A stretch of 9,105 bases of DNA from Bacteroidota bacterium (GTDB lineage Bacteria; Bacteroidota; Bacteroidia; SpSt-205; S141-50). The stretch spans positions 1-9,105 of the forward strand of contig WFXK01000145.1 in NCBI GenBank assembly GCA_015490695.1. Direction: 5' to 3'. The notes beneath the pieces are model-generated. The model was not told the DNA's origin. It did no database searches and saw only the letters and a list, made by a program, of their open reading frames with translations. Below are positions 1 to 7,185 of the stretch, piece after piece; within the stretch, counting starts at the first letter, position 1; each line of letters opens with the position of its first letter. The position numbers were made by a program, and so were the translations under genes.

Positions 1-50
1 AAACAAAGAGAAGCGAGCTCGTTTTGTTATGCTCCTTCATCATTTCTTTT

Positions 51-62
51 ATAAAGGCGATT
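51..62 (+). promoter_or_regulatory. 12-base element ATAAAGGCGATT before the VWA gene start
   Basis: These 12 bases are identical to 3869-3880, directly before the rpmE2 ATG. Here they end 8 bases before the ATG at 71. The AAAGG core resembles a weak ribosome binding site, which is uncommon in Bacteroidota. The recurrence is one reason for preferring ATG 71 over ATG 29. It may be coincidence. Confidence 0.3.
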
Positions 63-70
63 TCACTATT

Positions 71-1204
71 ATGGAAGCCGTAACTACAGAATCCTCTTTT
101 CAGTCTATTTCATCCTTGTTGGAACCCTTCTTAAAAGACTTTCCTCTAAGCTACCTGTGTTTTGGAGACCATGAACTTTCTTTATTTGCAACTTCTTACA
201 TTGCCTTATGGCTTGATAAGTGGTTTTCACAACAGCCTCCTGAGGCAAGCACCTCTGCTTCGCACTCTTTTAGAAAAGAAAAGCAAAACCAAAAAAACTT
301 AAAACAAGCAGAACAATTATTACGTCAGTATTTTTCTCAAACACGTCAAGAAAATTGGCACCAGACACTGAAAGAATGGTTATTGGACCAGTATGTTCAA
401 CAACTTTATCCTCAGATTGCACAATTAGCAAAGTTCTTAGGAAGAAAAGAAGCTTTGGAAGAACAAAATGTAACAGCCCAATGGCATCAGCAACAATGGG
501 GAAAATCAGAAATTAGAGGTATTCGCTTATCTAATGACCTAAGTATTGTATTACCTATGGAATTAGGATTGATGGCAGTTCCAGAATTAGAGCTGTTATT
601 TATGAAGAAGTTTGCTGAACAAGAGTTGCTTTCTTTGGATTATCGTGCTTATGAAGAGACAGCTTATCGTTCCGAACAAAAAGGACCCATTATTTTGTGC
701 ATAGACACCAGTGCTTCTATGGCAGGCATGCCAGAATTGCTTTCTAAAGCCTTGGCTTTGTGTCTAATCACTACTGCCTTAGAAGAAAAACGTCTTTGTT
801 ATGTGATTAGCTTCGCTATCAACATTGAAACGTTAACTTTGCAAGACCCTTATGAAGACTTACCTAAGTTAATTCACTTTTTACAGCAGGGATTCCATGG
901 AGGAACCGACGTAACCTTAGCGCTAAGTGCCGCATTAGACCAATTAAAAAAAGAACCCTATCAAAACGCTGATATTGTAGTGATTTCTGATTTCGTAATG
1001 CCTACCCCTGCTCCTGAACTGCTTCAAAGAATATGGCATCAAAGACAACAAGGAACCCGCTTTTTTGCTATCGTCGTAGAACAAGACTACTATATAGAAA
1101 GCGACATCCTCTTCTTTTTTGACCAACATTGGAAGCTACGCTGCTTGGGAGATAAAGAAAGCTTTCAAGTTGTTTTGCAATCCATTGAAGAAAAACTTTT
1201 TTGA
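71..1204 (+). CDS. ViaA/CoxE-like von Willebrand factor A domain protein
   Basis: Likely the VWA partner of a MoxR/RavA-type AAA+ ATPase, acting as a cytoplasmic adaptor or chaperone-like factor. The C-terminal half (about residues 205-377) is a VWA domain with a complete metal-binding MIDAS: DTSAS at 212-216, Thr279 in GGTD and Asp307 in VISDF. The order GPIILCIDTSASM, FHGGTDV, VVISDF, then FDQHWKL near the end closely follows E. coli ViaA, from memory of the family. The N-terminal half is helical, charged and Gln-rich. At 377 residues it is shorter than E. coli ViaA (about 480), mostly in the N-terminal part. I chose ATG at 71. An in-frame ATG at 29 would add 14 residues, and the frame is open to base 2, so a start before the window cannot be excluded. 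No ATPase gene is visible; it may lie upstream. The exact substrate is unknown. Confidence 0.85.
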   Translation: MEAVTTESSFQSISSLLEPFLKDFPLSYLCFGDHELSLFATSYIALWLDKWFSQQPPEASTSASHSFRKEKQNQKNLKQAEQLLRQYFSQTRQENWHQTLKEWLLDQYVQQLYPQIAQLAKFLGRKEALEEQNVTAQWHQQQWGKSEIRGIRLSNDLSIVLPMELGLMAVPELELLFMKKFAEQELLSLDYRAYEETAYRSEQKGPIILCIDTSASMAGMPELLSKALALCLITTALEEKRLCYVISFAINIETLTLQDPYEDLPKLIHFLQQGFHGGTDVTLALSAALDQLKKEPYQNADIVVISDFVMPTPAPELLQRIWHQRQQGTRFFAIVVEQDYYIESDILFFFDQHWKLRCLGDKESFQVVLQSIEEKLF

Positions 1205-1334
1205 GTTAATACAAGAGAAGCTTTTACAAAGAACTATATTTGCTATTCACAACAGAGGCGATACTACGCTTCCATTTATAAGAAGTAATTTGCCGTCTAT
1301 CATAGAATAATGACTACTCAAACTACAAAAGTGG

Positions 1335-1360
1335 AAAGTATAGTATAAAAGGTATACTTT
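1335..1360 (+). promoter_or_regulatory. Inverted repeat over the protease promoter (candidate operator)
   Basis: AAAGTATA (1335-1342) and TATACTTT (1353-1360) are perfect 8-base inverted arms around a 10-base spacer. The right arm overlaps the predicted -7 box TACTTTTG. A dimeric regulator bound here would cover the space between -33 and -7. No regulator gene is adjacent, so the role is inferred from position and symmetry only. Confidence 0.4.
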
Positions 1361-1362
1361 TG
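1355..1362 (+). promoter_or_regulatory. Predicted -7 box of the M43 protease gene
   Basis: TACTTTTG fits the Bacteroidota -7 consensus TAnnTTTG and lies 11 bases before the ATG at 1374, giving a leader of only a few bases. At the 20-base spacing seen at other promoters here, the -33 position holds GTGG, a poor match to TTTG. A weak or activator-dependent promoter is therefore plausible. Confidence 0.5.
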
Positions 1363-1373
1363 CCCAAACCTAA

Positions 1374-3824
1374 ATGACCAAGCACATGGTGCGTAGCGTG
1401 TTTTTACTATGGGTGGCGATAGTTATCGCCCTTGCGCAAACCCAGCAACCGATAAAACGCTGCTTGGCATGGGAAAGCCTCAGCGAAACACAACGACAAC
1501 TTATAGAAGCCTTAGAGCCTATCATCGAAGCAAAAATTCAAGAATATCAAAACGACCCAACAGCAAGACACAATTGGACCGTATGGCGCGTACCTGTGAT
1601 TTTCCACGTATTGTATCGTAACAACACAGAACGCCCTTCTACCACTCAGATTATTCAACAATTAGATGTACTTAATCAATCTTTTAGAGGTTTAATAGCC
1701 AATGGAGGGAATACCCCGCCAGAGTTTTTATCCTTAGTTGGCGATGCGCGCATAGAGTTTGTTTTTGCGCAAATAGACCCATGGGGAAATCCAACCAGTG
1801 GCATCAATTGGGTAAATACCACGCCGCCTAATGGCGTTTGTTTTAACACAGGCCCTAATTCATGGGAGGAGCGAAGCAGTGCCACAGGTGGTGTAGACCC
1901 TTGGGACCCTAATCGTTACTTAAACATCTGGATAGCCAATTTATGTGGGGGCGTACTTGGTATTGCTACCTTCCCTGGCGATAATACTTCACCCCCGGGG
2001 GTTTCTATAGATTACACTACTCTGCCAGGCGGTATTCCTCCCTTTAATTTGGGTTTTACTGCTGTGCATGAAGTAGGACACTACCTTGGCTTAAGACATA
2101 TATGGGGCGATGTCTATGATGTTAGTACTAACCAATACCTCTGTGGTGATGATAAAGTAGGTGACACTCCCCCACAACAAGGTCCCACCAGCAACTGCCC
2201 TGGTCATCCAGCTGCAGGTGGCTGTGGAGTGCCTAAAATGTTTCAGAACTTTATGGACTACTCCGATGACGCCTGTTTAACGATGTTTACGCAAGGACAA
2301 GTTGCTCGTATGCGCGCTTTCATAGAAACCGTTCCTGACCGCTGGAACTTAGTCCATTCAGATGCGGGCAATGGCGGCGCTACTTACGACCTCATGATTT
2401 CCGATATTCTCTACCCTGTACTTCACATCCCCGTCTATATCTTCACTCCCACCATAGAAGTGATGAACTTAGGAAGTGCTAACGTTAATGCTTTTGATAT
2501 TGACGTCTACTTAGATGGCATCTTCTTGTACACCTTTTCATGGACAGGCAATCTTGCTTCTGGGGCAACAACAACCTTTTCGCTAAATAGCGTCACCGTT
2601 ACAGACGGACCACATCAATTACAATTTATCATACGACATCCTCAAGATGGCTATGCTGAGAACGACACCGCTGTAGTGCGTTTCTCTGCACCTATTTCTT
2701 GTGGTTTTGCTTCCGATTTTGAAACCGATACCCTTCCCAATGCTATCTGGGACGTCATTAACCCCGACTTTGAAGCCAATAACGGCACCGTAGGTAATCA
2801 AATGAATGCACTAACATGGCATAGAAACGTACGAACCTTCATTACAGGCAGTAATGGCGCAGCAACGTTTTCCGCTTATTTACAAGGATACTACTATGCA
2901 GGGGCTGATGTCACTGGAAATAATCCGCCAGGACCTCAAGCCGATACCTTGGAAAGCCCTTATATCGATCTTACCAATGCCTCCCCCACTATTGCACTTA
3001 CTTTTGACGTTGCTTATGCCCCTTACGACAATACCTCTTGCGAAGATTTAGAGGTATATATCTCTGCAGACCAAGGCGCTACTTGGACACAACTTTATCA
3101 AAAATCGTGTAATACCCTTGCTACAACAGCAGCACAAACAACCGAATTCTATCCTAATGCAGCAAACCAATGGCGAACCGAAACCATTAACTTAGATGCC
3201 TACGCAGGACAAATCATTATTCTGCGCTTTGTAGGCATTAGCCGATGGGGTAATAACCTCTATATAGATAACGTAGCGGTAAATACTTCAAGCTGCCTGT
3301 TATCCCTAGATAAACCCCAATTAAACGCCTACGCCGATAAAGAACAACGCCTCCATATCCTTTGGAATATCCCTCAAGAAGTAGACAGTATTCAACTACA
3401 AATTCTTGTTCCCCAACAACAAACATGGCAAACGTTATGGTATGGAGGGTACGAAGCAAATAATAAAGTATACTTCCCACTTTCTAAAGAAGGGGTTTAT
3501 TATTTGCGTCTTTATACTTTATCTGACGCCGCTCCCCATTGGCAATTAGCCGCAACCTATGCTTACCCTTATTTCCCTCAAAACACCGACATCGTACGCA
3601 TCTATCAACAACAAGAACAACTAATGGTAGAATCCCTTTATGAAGATACGCCACTTCATACCTTCTATCTCTTCACTATAGAAGGAAAACAAATAGCAAA
3701 AACTTCTATACAAGGGCTTTATCAGTATCATTACGACTTGAACGCTTTAACTCCAGGCGTTTATATCGCCAAAGTAACCACAACAAAAGGAACTGCTCAC
3801 AACAAAATGCTTATTATTTACTGA
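1374..3824 (+). CDS. Secreted M43 (pappalysin-like) zinc metalloprotease with T9SS sorting domain
   Basis: An extracellular or cell-surface protease. Residues 1-21 form a Sec signal peptide with a hydrophobic core and likely cleavage after ALA at 19-21. The catalytic domain (about 65-325) has HEVGHYLGLRH at 232-242, the HExxHxxGxxH zinc motif with Glu233 as catalytic base. The Met-turn region is NFMDYS at 292-297, with Met294, followed by SDDAC and MFTQGQ as is typical of family M43. A CARDB-like beta domain follows (about 338-441), then a jelly-roll/MAM-like domain between Cys443 and Cys641, then an Fn3-like segment (about 645-735). The C-terminus (about 742-816) is a type A T9SS sorting domain with LTPGVYIAKV and a final KMLIIY. 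ATG 1374 was chosen because of the promoter just upstream; Met5 at 1386 is an alternative. It appears monocistronic and intact. The target protein is unknown. Confidence 0.93.
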   Translation: MTKHMVRSVFLLWVAIVIALAQTQQPIKRCLAWESLSETQRQLIEALEPIIEAKIQEYQNDPTARHNWTVWRVPVIFHVLYRNNTERPSTTQIIQQLDVLNQSFRGLIANGGNTPPEFLSLVGDARIEFVFAQIDPWGNPTSGINWVNTTPPNGVCFNTGPNSWEERSSATGGVDPWDPNRYLNIWIANLCGGVLGIATFPGDNTSPPGVSIDYTTLPGGIPPFNLGFTAVHEVGHYLGLRHIWGDVYDVSTNQYLCGDDKVGDTPPQQGPTSNCPGHPAAGGCGVPKMFQNFMDYSDDACLTMFTQGQVARMRAFIETVPDRWNLVHSDAGNGGATYDLMISDILYPVLHIPVYIFTPTIEVMNLGSANVNAFDIDVYLDGIFLYTFSWTGNLASGATTTFSLNSVTVTDGPHQLQFIIRHPQDGYAENDTAVVRFSAPISCGFASDFETDTLPNAIWDVINPDFEANNGTVGNQMNALTWHRNVRTFITGSNGAATFSAYLQGYYYAGADVTGNNPPGPQADTLESPYIDLTNASPTIALTFDVAYAPYDNTSCEDLEVYISADQGATWTQLYQKSCNTLATTAAQTTEFYPNAANQWRTETINLDAYAGQIIILRFVGISRWGNNLYIDNVAVNTSSCLLSLDKPQLNAYADKEQRLHILWNIPQEVDSIQLQILVPQQQTWQTLWYGGYEANNKVYFPLSKEGVYYLRLYTLSDAAPHWQLAATYAYPYFPQNTDIVRIYQQQEQLMVESLYEDTPLHTFYLFTIEGKQIAKTSIQGLYQYHYDLNALTPGVYIAKVTTTKGTAHNKMLIIY
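1415..1430. repeat. GGCGATA/TATCGCC inverted repeat inside the signal-peptide coding sequence
   Basis: Seven-base perfect arms are separated by GT, lying 41 bases after the protease start codon. In mRNA this could form only a strained hairpin because the loop is two bases. As DNA it is a compact near-palindrome. It encodes part of the hydrophobic core (VAIVIA), so coding constraint may explain it. Confidence 0.35.
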
Positions 3825-3826
3825 GG

Positions 3827-3858
3827 TTTGTTTTTCCTTATCAAACTCTATAATTTTG
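3827..3858 (+). promoter_or_regulatory. Promoter of rpmE2-GNAT unit (TTTG-N20-TAATTTTG)
   Basis: TTTG at 3827-3830 and TAATTTTG at 3851-3858 are separated by exactly 20 bases, matching the Bacteroidota primary sigma factor consensus. The -33 box starts three bases after the protease stop codon. The ATG at 3881 lies 22 bases after the -7 box, so the leader is short. This is the best promoter in the window. Confidence 0.75.
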
Positions 3859-3880
3859 CCCAATCCAAATAAAGGCGATT

Positions 3881-4135
3881 ATGAAGAAGGGCATTCATCC
3901 TGAATATAGGCTCGTTGTTTTCAAAGACATCGCCAGCGGCTTTGCTTTTCTATGCCGCTCCACTGCCGAAAGCAAAGAAACCATCCTTTGGGAAGATGGT
4001 AACGAATATCCTTTAGTTAAAGTAGAAATCTCGTCTCGTTCTCACCCTTATTACACAGGAAAACGCACTTTTGTAGATACTGCTGGACGCGTAGATAAGT
4101 TCTTTGCCCGTTATGGAAAGCGAGAAAACCAATGA
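3881..4135 (+). CDS. rpmE2: 50S ribosomal protein L31 type B
   Basis: A small protein of the large ribosomal subunit that contributes to the bridge with the small subunit. The 84-residue sequence carries family hallmarks: MKKGIHPEYR at the N-terminus, YPLVKVEISSRSHPYYTGK in the middle and VDTAGRVDKFFARYG near the C-terminus. It has a single Cys (Cys25) and lacks the CxxC pairs of the zinc-binding type, so it is the zinc-free (C-minus) form. In some bacteria that form is induced by zinc starvation, but in Bacteroidota it is often the ordinary L31. The length is normal. AAAGG five bases before the ATG could act as a ribosome binding site. The last 23 bases overlap the next gene, so the two are probably translated from one mRNA. 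Identification is firm. Confidence 0.97.
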   Translation: MKKGIHPEYRLVVFKDIASGFAFLCRSTAESKETILWEDGNEYPLVKVEISSRSHPYYTGKRTFVDTAGRVDKFFARYGKRENQ

Positions 4136-4973
4136 ACTCCAAACAAAACCTCAAAAACTCTTTTTCACTAAACAAACCTATTACAACGAACCACTAAAAA
4201 CACTACGTAAAGATTGTTTTCACTACGATGAAGATTCCTTAGATAGCAACAGCGCGTTCTTTGTTGTAAAAACCGAAGATAATGAAACGGTTGCTTGTGT
4301 CCGTTATCAAGAGGGAATAGAACTTTTAAAGTTTTTCTGTATATCTTCTTTTCCTTCTGCACCGTCTAAGGTGGTTGCGTTTGACCGTTTTTGCGTATCC
4401 CAACCCTATAGAGGAAGTGGTCTACATCGTATGCTTGCTGTAAGCGCTTTATTGCAAGTCGCTCATGATTATGCATTGCCCCATGTGTGGATTACCTTAA
4501 GAGAAGGTTCCCCATTAAGACCCTATATAGAACGCTTAGGATTCCAGAAAAAAACAACTTTAATCATGAATTATCCTTTTGGTAAAAGAAGCACTTTTCT
4601 TTATGTTCTAGATACTTTCGGAAAAATATCCCAGCTTTTTTATGAATTTCGCAACAACTTTCTACTATTACTAAAACGAAAATGGTTATTCCATTTTGAT
4701 TTAATGGATACTATCACGCGTCAAGTTCATTTTTCCTTTTTATCGGGAGAAGAGAAAGATTTATCGGTTTTGAAGGAGCGATTAGAACAAGTATTAAAAA
4801 AGGGTCGTTTAGATAAGATTATTCAGTGGGCTTATCAAGCAGATGTGCCTGAAGAGGATTTAAATGCGGTATTAAAACGTTATCCCGATATAGATATTCA
4901 GGCATTGTATTTGTTGTTTGCGGTTCGGGGTTGGCAGAGGGCGTTTGTAAGAAGTGCGTTTAGTCACTCATAA
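4113..4973 (+). CDS. GNAT-fold acyltransferase with a C-terminal extension
   Basis: Predicted cytoplasmic acyl-CoA- or acyl-carrier-dependent transferase; substrate unknown. Residues about 20-160 form a GNAT fold. The acyl-CoA-binding motif A is FDRFCVSQPYRGSGL with the Q-x-x-R-G-x-G loop at 97-103, and a later RLGF sits at 141-144. The N-terminal pattern (TLRKDCFHYD, then a conserved acidic stretch) also recalls N-acyl amino acid and acyl-homoserine-lactone synthases, which share this fold, so a FeeM-like activity is an alternative. Residues about 165-286 form a helical, Lys/Leu-rich extension I do not recognise. ATG 4113 is the only ATG near the domain start and lies inside rpmE2 in another frame (23-base overlap), suggesting translational coupling. 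TTG at 4104 is possible but unneeded. It ends seven bases before a strong terminator. Confidence 0.8.
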   Translation: MESEKTNELQTKPQKLFFTKQTYYNEPLKTLRKDCFHYDEDSLDSNSAFFVVKTEDNETVACVRYQEGIELLKFFCISSFPSAPSKVVAFDRFCVSQPYRGSGLHRMLAVSALLQVAHDYALPHVWITLREGSPLRPYIERLGFQKKTTLIMNYPFGKRSTFLYVLDTFGKISQLFYEFRNNFLLLLKRKWLFHFDLMDTITRQVHFSFLSGEEKDLSVLKERLEQVLKKGRLDKIIQWAYQADVPEEDLNAVLKRYPDIDIQALYLLFAVRGWQRAFVRSAFSHS

Positions 4974-5000
4974 AAAAAGCGGGGGCTTTCGCCCCCGTTT
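4972..5000. terminator. Bidirectional intrinsic terminator between convergent genes
   Basis: CGGGGGC (4980-4986), loop TTTC, GCCCCCG (4991-4997): a perfect 7-pair GC stem. It is flanked by seven A on the left, which become a U tract for minus-strand transcripts, and by TTTCTT on the right. It lies between the GNAT stop at 4973 and the GlmU-like stop at 5002. It should work best for the minus-strand operon and acceptably for the plus strand. Confidence 0.9.
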
Positions 5001-5001
5001 C

Positions 5002-6282
5002 TTATGCACGAGCAGGTACTACTTTAATCGGTCGTTTTTGCCGTCGTAAACGCTCGCGCTGCGCTCCCTCCATGCGATAAATCGCTTCTAAGATTTTTAC
5101 ATCGGTTTCTGTAAGCACTTGGTCTCTACGTGCCATCATGCGTTCAATCGCTTCTAAAGCTTTGTTAATCCAAAAGTCTGTCCATCCGTACGAAGCACCT
5201 CCCCAAATAAAAGAAGGTAAATAGGTCGGAGGAAAACCATCACCAAAGATATTACAACAAACCCCGATGACCGATGCCGTGTTTAGCATCGTTTGAATTC
5301 CTGTACGGGTGTGGTCACCCATGATAGGACCGCAAAACTGCATGTCTACTACTTCGCGTTTCCGTAATTGATAGTTGTAAATTTGAAGCGGTGCATAAGT
5401 GTTTTTTAAGTTAGAGGCTACGGTGTTTGCACCTAAGTTGCACCAACTACCGATGACGGCATTACCGATAAATCCATCATGGGCTTTGTTGGTATAGGAG
5501 ATAAAGACAGCGTTCGCTACTTCACCGCCGATTTTACAATAATAGCCGATGGTAGAATCGCCGCGTAATTTTGCTCCCATGATGATGACAGCTTTTTCAC
5601 AGATGGCATGGGAGCCATGAATAATCGCTCCTTCTTGGATTTCAGCATCTTTCCCAATGTAGATATAGCCCTCTTCTGTAGGGTTGATGATAGCAGCACG
5701 GATTTTTGCGCCATCTTCAATAAAGACTCTTTCTGGATAATAGATTTTTGTGTGGGGGTCGTCGCATTCGGCACTCATACGTCCTGCCGTAATGGCTTTA
5801 AAGTCTTGCTCTATGAAATAACGATTATTCAGGAAAATATCGTAAGGACGCCGAAGCAGCGTATACTCTCCTAAGGCAGTAGCATCTTCCCAGGTTATCT
5901 CCCCTTTGAGATTGTTCCTATCAGAAAAGAAAGGATAATCGGTAACGGTGTTTAGTTGGTCTATGGAAATTCTTACTGCGACGATAGTACCGCTCTCTTC
6001 ACGATAACCTTTACCTTGGTCTAATTGCAAAAGTTTTTCTACTAATGCGGGTTCGGCTACTAAGCGGGAGTTTACCAATAAAAGGTCGTTGTCGCTGTCT
6101 GTGAAACTATTGTACTTAGGGGCTAAATACCCAAAAATGAGTTCTTCTACAGGCAGCTGTGTTAAACGCTCCCATTTCTCCTTCAGCGTATCAATGCCGA
6201 TTCTTAAGTGTGCTGCCGTCCGTGTAAGCGTTAAGGGATATAAACTTTGGACGTCTACATCCTCAAAAATCACTACTTTCAT
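5002..6282 (-). CDS. Alternative GlmU-type sugar nucleotidyltransferase/acetyltransferase
   Basis: Probably supplies UDP-GlcNAc for peptidoglycan and surface glycans, combining a nucleotidyltransferase-like N-terminus with a left-handed beta-helix acyltransferase domain. The N-terminal LYPLTLTRTAAHLRIGI at 14-30 is typical of the Bacteroidota 'alternative GlmU' family (TIGR03991, as I recall). The usual LAAGxGTRM uridylyltransferase loop of classical GlmU is absent. Residues about 186-350 show hexapeptide-repeat spacing (IGKDAEI, IMGAKL, IGNAVIG). KAHDGFIGNAVIG at 266-278 aligns with the GlmU acetyltransferase site, making His268 the likely counterpart of catalytic His363 of E. coli. The tail is basic (RRQKRPIK). 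It is last in the minus-strand run, 12 bases after dapA. The actual sugar substrate is inferred from the family, not visible. Confidence 0.85.
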   Translation of the reverse strand: MKVVIFEDVDVQSLYPLTLTRTAAHLRIGIDTLKEKWERLTQLPVEELIFGYLAPKYNSFTDSDNDLLLVNSRLVAEPALVEKLLQLDQGKGYREESGTIVAVRISIDQLNTVTDYPFFSDRNNLKGEITWEDATALGEYTLLRRPYDIFLNNRYFIEQDFKAITAGRMSAECDDPHTKIYYPERVFIEDGAKIRAAIINPTEEGYIYIGKDAEIQEGAIIHGSHAICEKAVIIMGAKLRGDSTIGYYCKIGGEVANAVFISYTNKAHDGFIGNAVIGSWCNLGANTVASNLKNTYAPLQIYNYQLRKREVVDMQFCGPIMGDHTRTGIQTMLNTASVIGVCCNIFGDGFPPTYLPSFIWGGASYGWTDFWINKALEAIERMMARRDQVLTETDVKILEAIYRMEGAQRERLRRQKRPIKVVPARA

Positions 6283-6294
6283 CGCTCTACGACT

Positions 6295-7182
6295 TTAATT
6301 ACTATATGAAATCGTTTCTAATTGTTGTCTTAGTTGCTGCTGTAGTGCTTCTGAAGCCCTAACTAAAGGAAGCCGTAAATACATAGGCGTTTTTAATAAA
6401 AGATGCAACAAAGCTTTGACCCCCGTAGGATTGCCTTCTTGAAACAGCAAAGGTATAAAAGGATACAATTCCATAAAAATCTTTCTGGCTTCTTCCCACT
6501 GATTTTCTAAAGCGAAACGAATACATCGGGTAAACGTCACAGGGAACGCGTTTGCAATTACGGAGATAACACCTTTATAACCTACGGCTATCTGTGCTAA
6601 ACTCAATCCATCGTCTCCAGAAAGCACTTCAAAGTGGTCTGGTTTATCCAATAAAATTCGGATGCCTTGTTCAATGTTGCCTGAAGCTTCTTTAATGGCA
6701 ACGATATTTTTAAAACGATGGGCTAAGTTCAGCACGGTTTCTGGTAGTAAATTGCTGCTTGTTCTGCCAGGAACATTGTATAAAATAATTGGCTTATCAC
6801 TGTTTTGTGCTATGGTAGCGAAGTGGGCTTCTAACCCTTTTTGATTGGGTTTATTGTAATAGGGGCATACCGATAGCACACCATCAAAAGAAAAATGTTT
6901 TTGAAAGTATTCTAACTCTTCACAGACTTTTTTGGTGTTATTGCCTCCGATGCCGACCACTACAGGTTTTTTCTCTGTATTGAGTTCTGCTGCGATGGTT
7001 AAAATCTGTTTTTTTTCTTCTAAGGTTAAAGTTGGTGCTTCTGAAGTAGTTCCAAGGAGCACTAAGTAATCTACTCCTTGTAATATGTGTTTTAATACTT
7101 TTTTTAATGCTTTTTCATCTAAGTTTCCTTTTTCGTCAAAAGGGGTAATGAGTGCTACACCGACACCTTGGAAGGCTTCCAT
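6295..7182 (-). CDS. dapA: 4-hydroxy-tetrahydrodipicolinate synthase
   Basis: Cytoplasmic TIM-barrel aldolase that condenses pyruvate with aspartate semialdehyde, the first committed step to diaminopimelate and lysine. At 295 residues it is full length. Catalytic residues are all present: Lys164 in VAIKEASGN forms the pyruvate Schiff base; Thr45-Thr46 in LGTTSE, Tyr109 in PYYN and Tyr135 in LYNVPGRT form the proton relay; Arg140 is the substrate-binding arginine. GVGVALITPFD at the N-terminus is the usual opening. The ATG lies three bases after the pyrR-like stop and the stop lies 12 bases before the GlmU-like start, so all three are almost certainly one transcript. No lysine riboswitch or separate promoter is visible. 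N-acetylneuraminate lyase is a relative, but the motifs favour DapA. Confidence 0.95.
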   Translation of the reverse strand: MEAFQGVGVALITPFDEKGNLDEKALKKVLKHILQGVDYLVLLGTTSEAPTLTLEEKKQILTIAAELNTEKKPVVVGIGGNNTKKVCEELEYFQKHFSFDGVLSVCPYYNKPNQKGLEAHFATIAQNSDKPIILYNVPGRTSSNLLPETVLNLAHRFKNIVAIKEASGNIEQGIRILLDKPDHFEVLSGDDGLSLAQIAVGYKGVISVIANAFPVTFTRCIRFALENQWEEARKIFMELYPFIPLLFQEGNPTGVKALLHLLLKTPMYLRLPLVRASEALQQQLRQQLETISYSN

Positions 7183-7185
7183 GGG

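Noticed and set aside
1119..1310. 63-codon ORF overlapping the end of the VWA gene
   Set aside because: Half of it is a shadow of the VWA gene in another frame and the rest is low-complexity AT-rich sequence, with no promoter or domain signal.
3822..3848. GAGGTTTG...CAAACTC stem after the protease gene as a terminator
   Set aside because: The stem needs a bulge, has an 11-base loop and no following T tract, and it coincides with the rpmE2 -33 box, which explains the TTTG.
4132..4135. ATGA stop/start overlap at the end of rpmE2 as the GNAT start
   Set aside because: This ATG is not in the GNAT frame; the in-frame ATG is at 4113.
5517..5774. 85-codon minus-strand ORF inside the GlmU-like gene
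   Set aside because: It lies entirely within a well-supported gene in another frame, and its Ser/Lys-rich composition is typical of a shadow frame.
5608..5874. 88-codon plus-strand ORF antisense to the GlmU-like gene
   Set aside because: It is antisense to a conserved coding region, has no start signals and resembles no protein.
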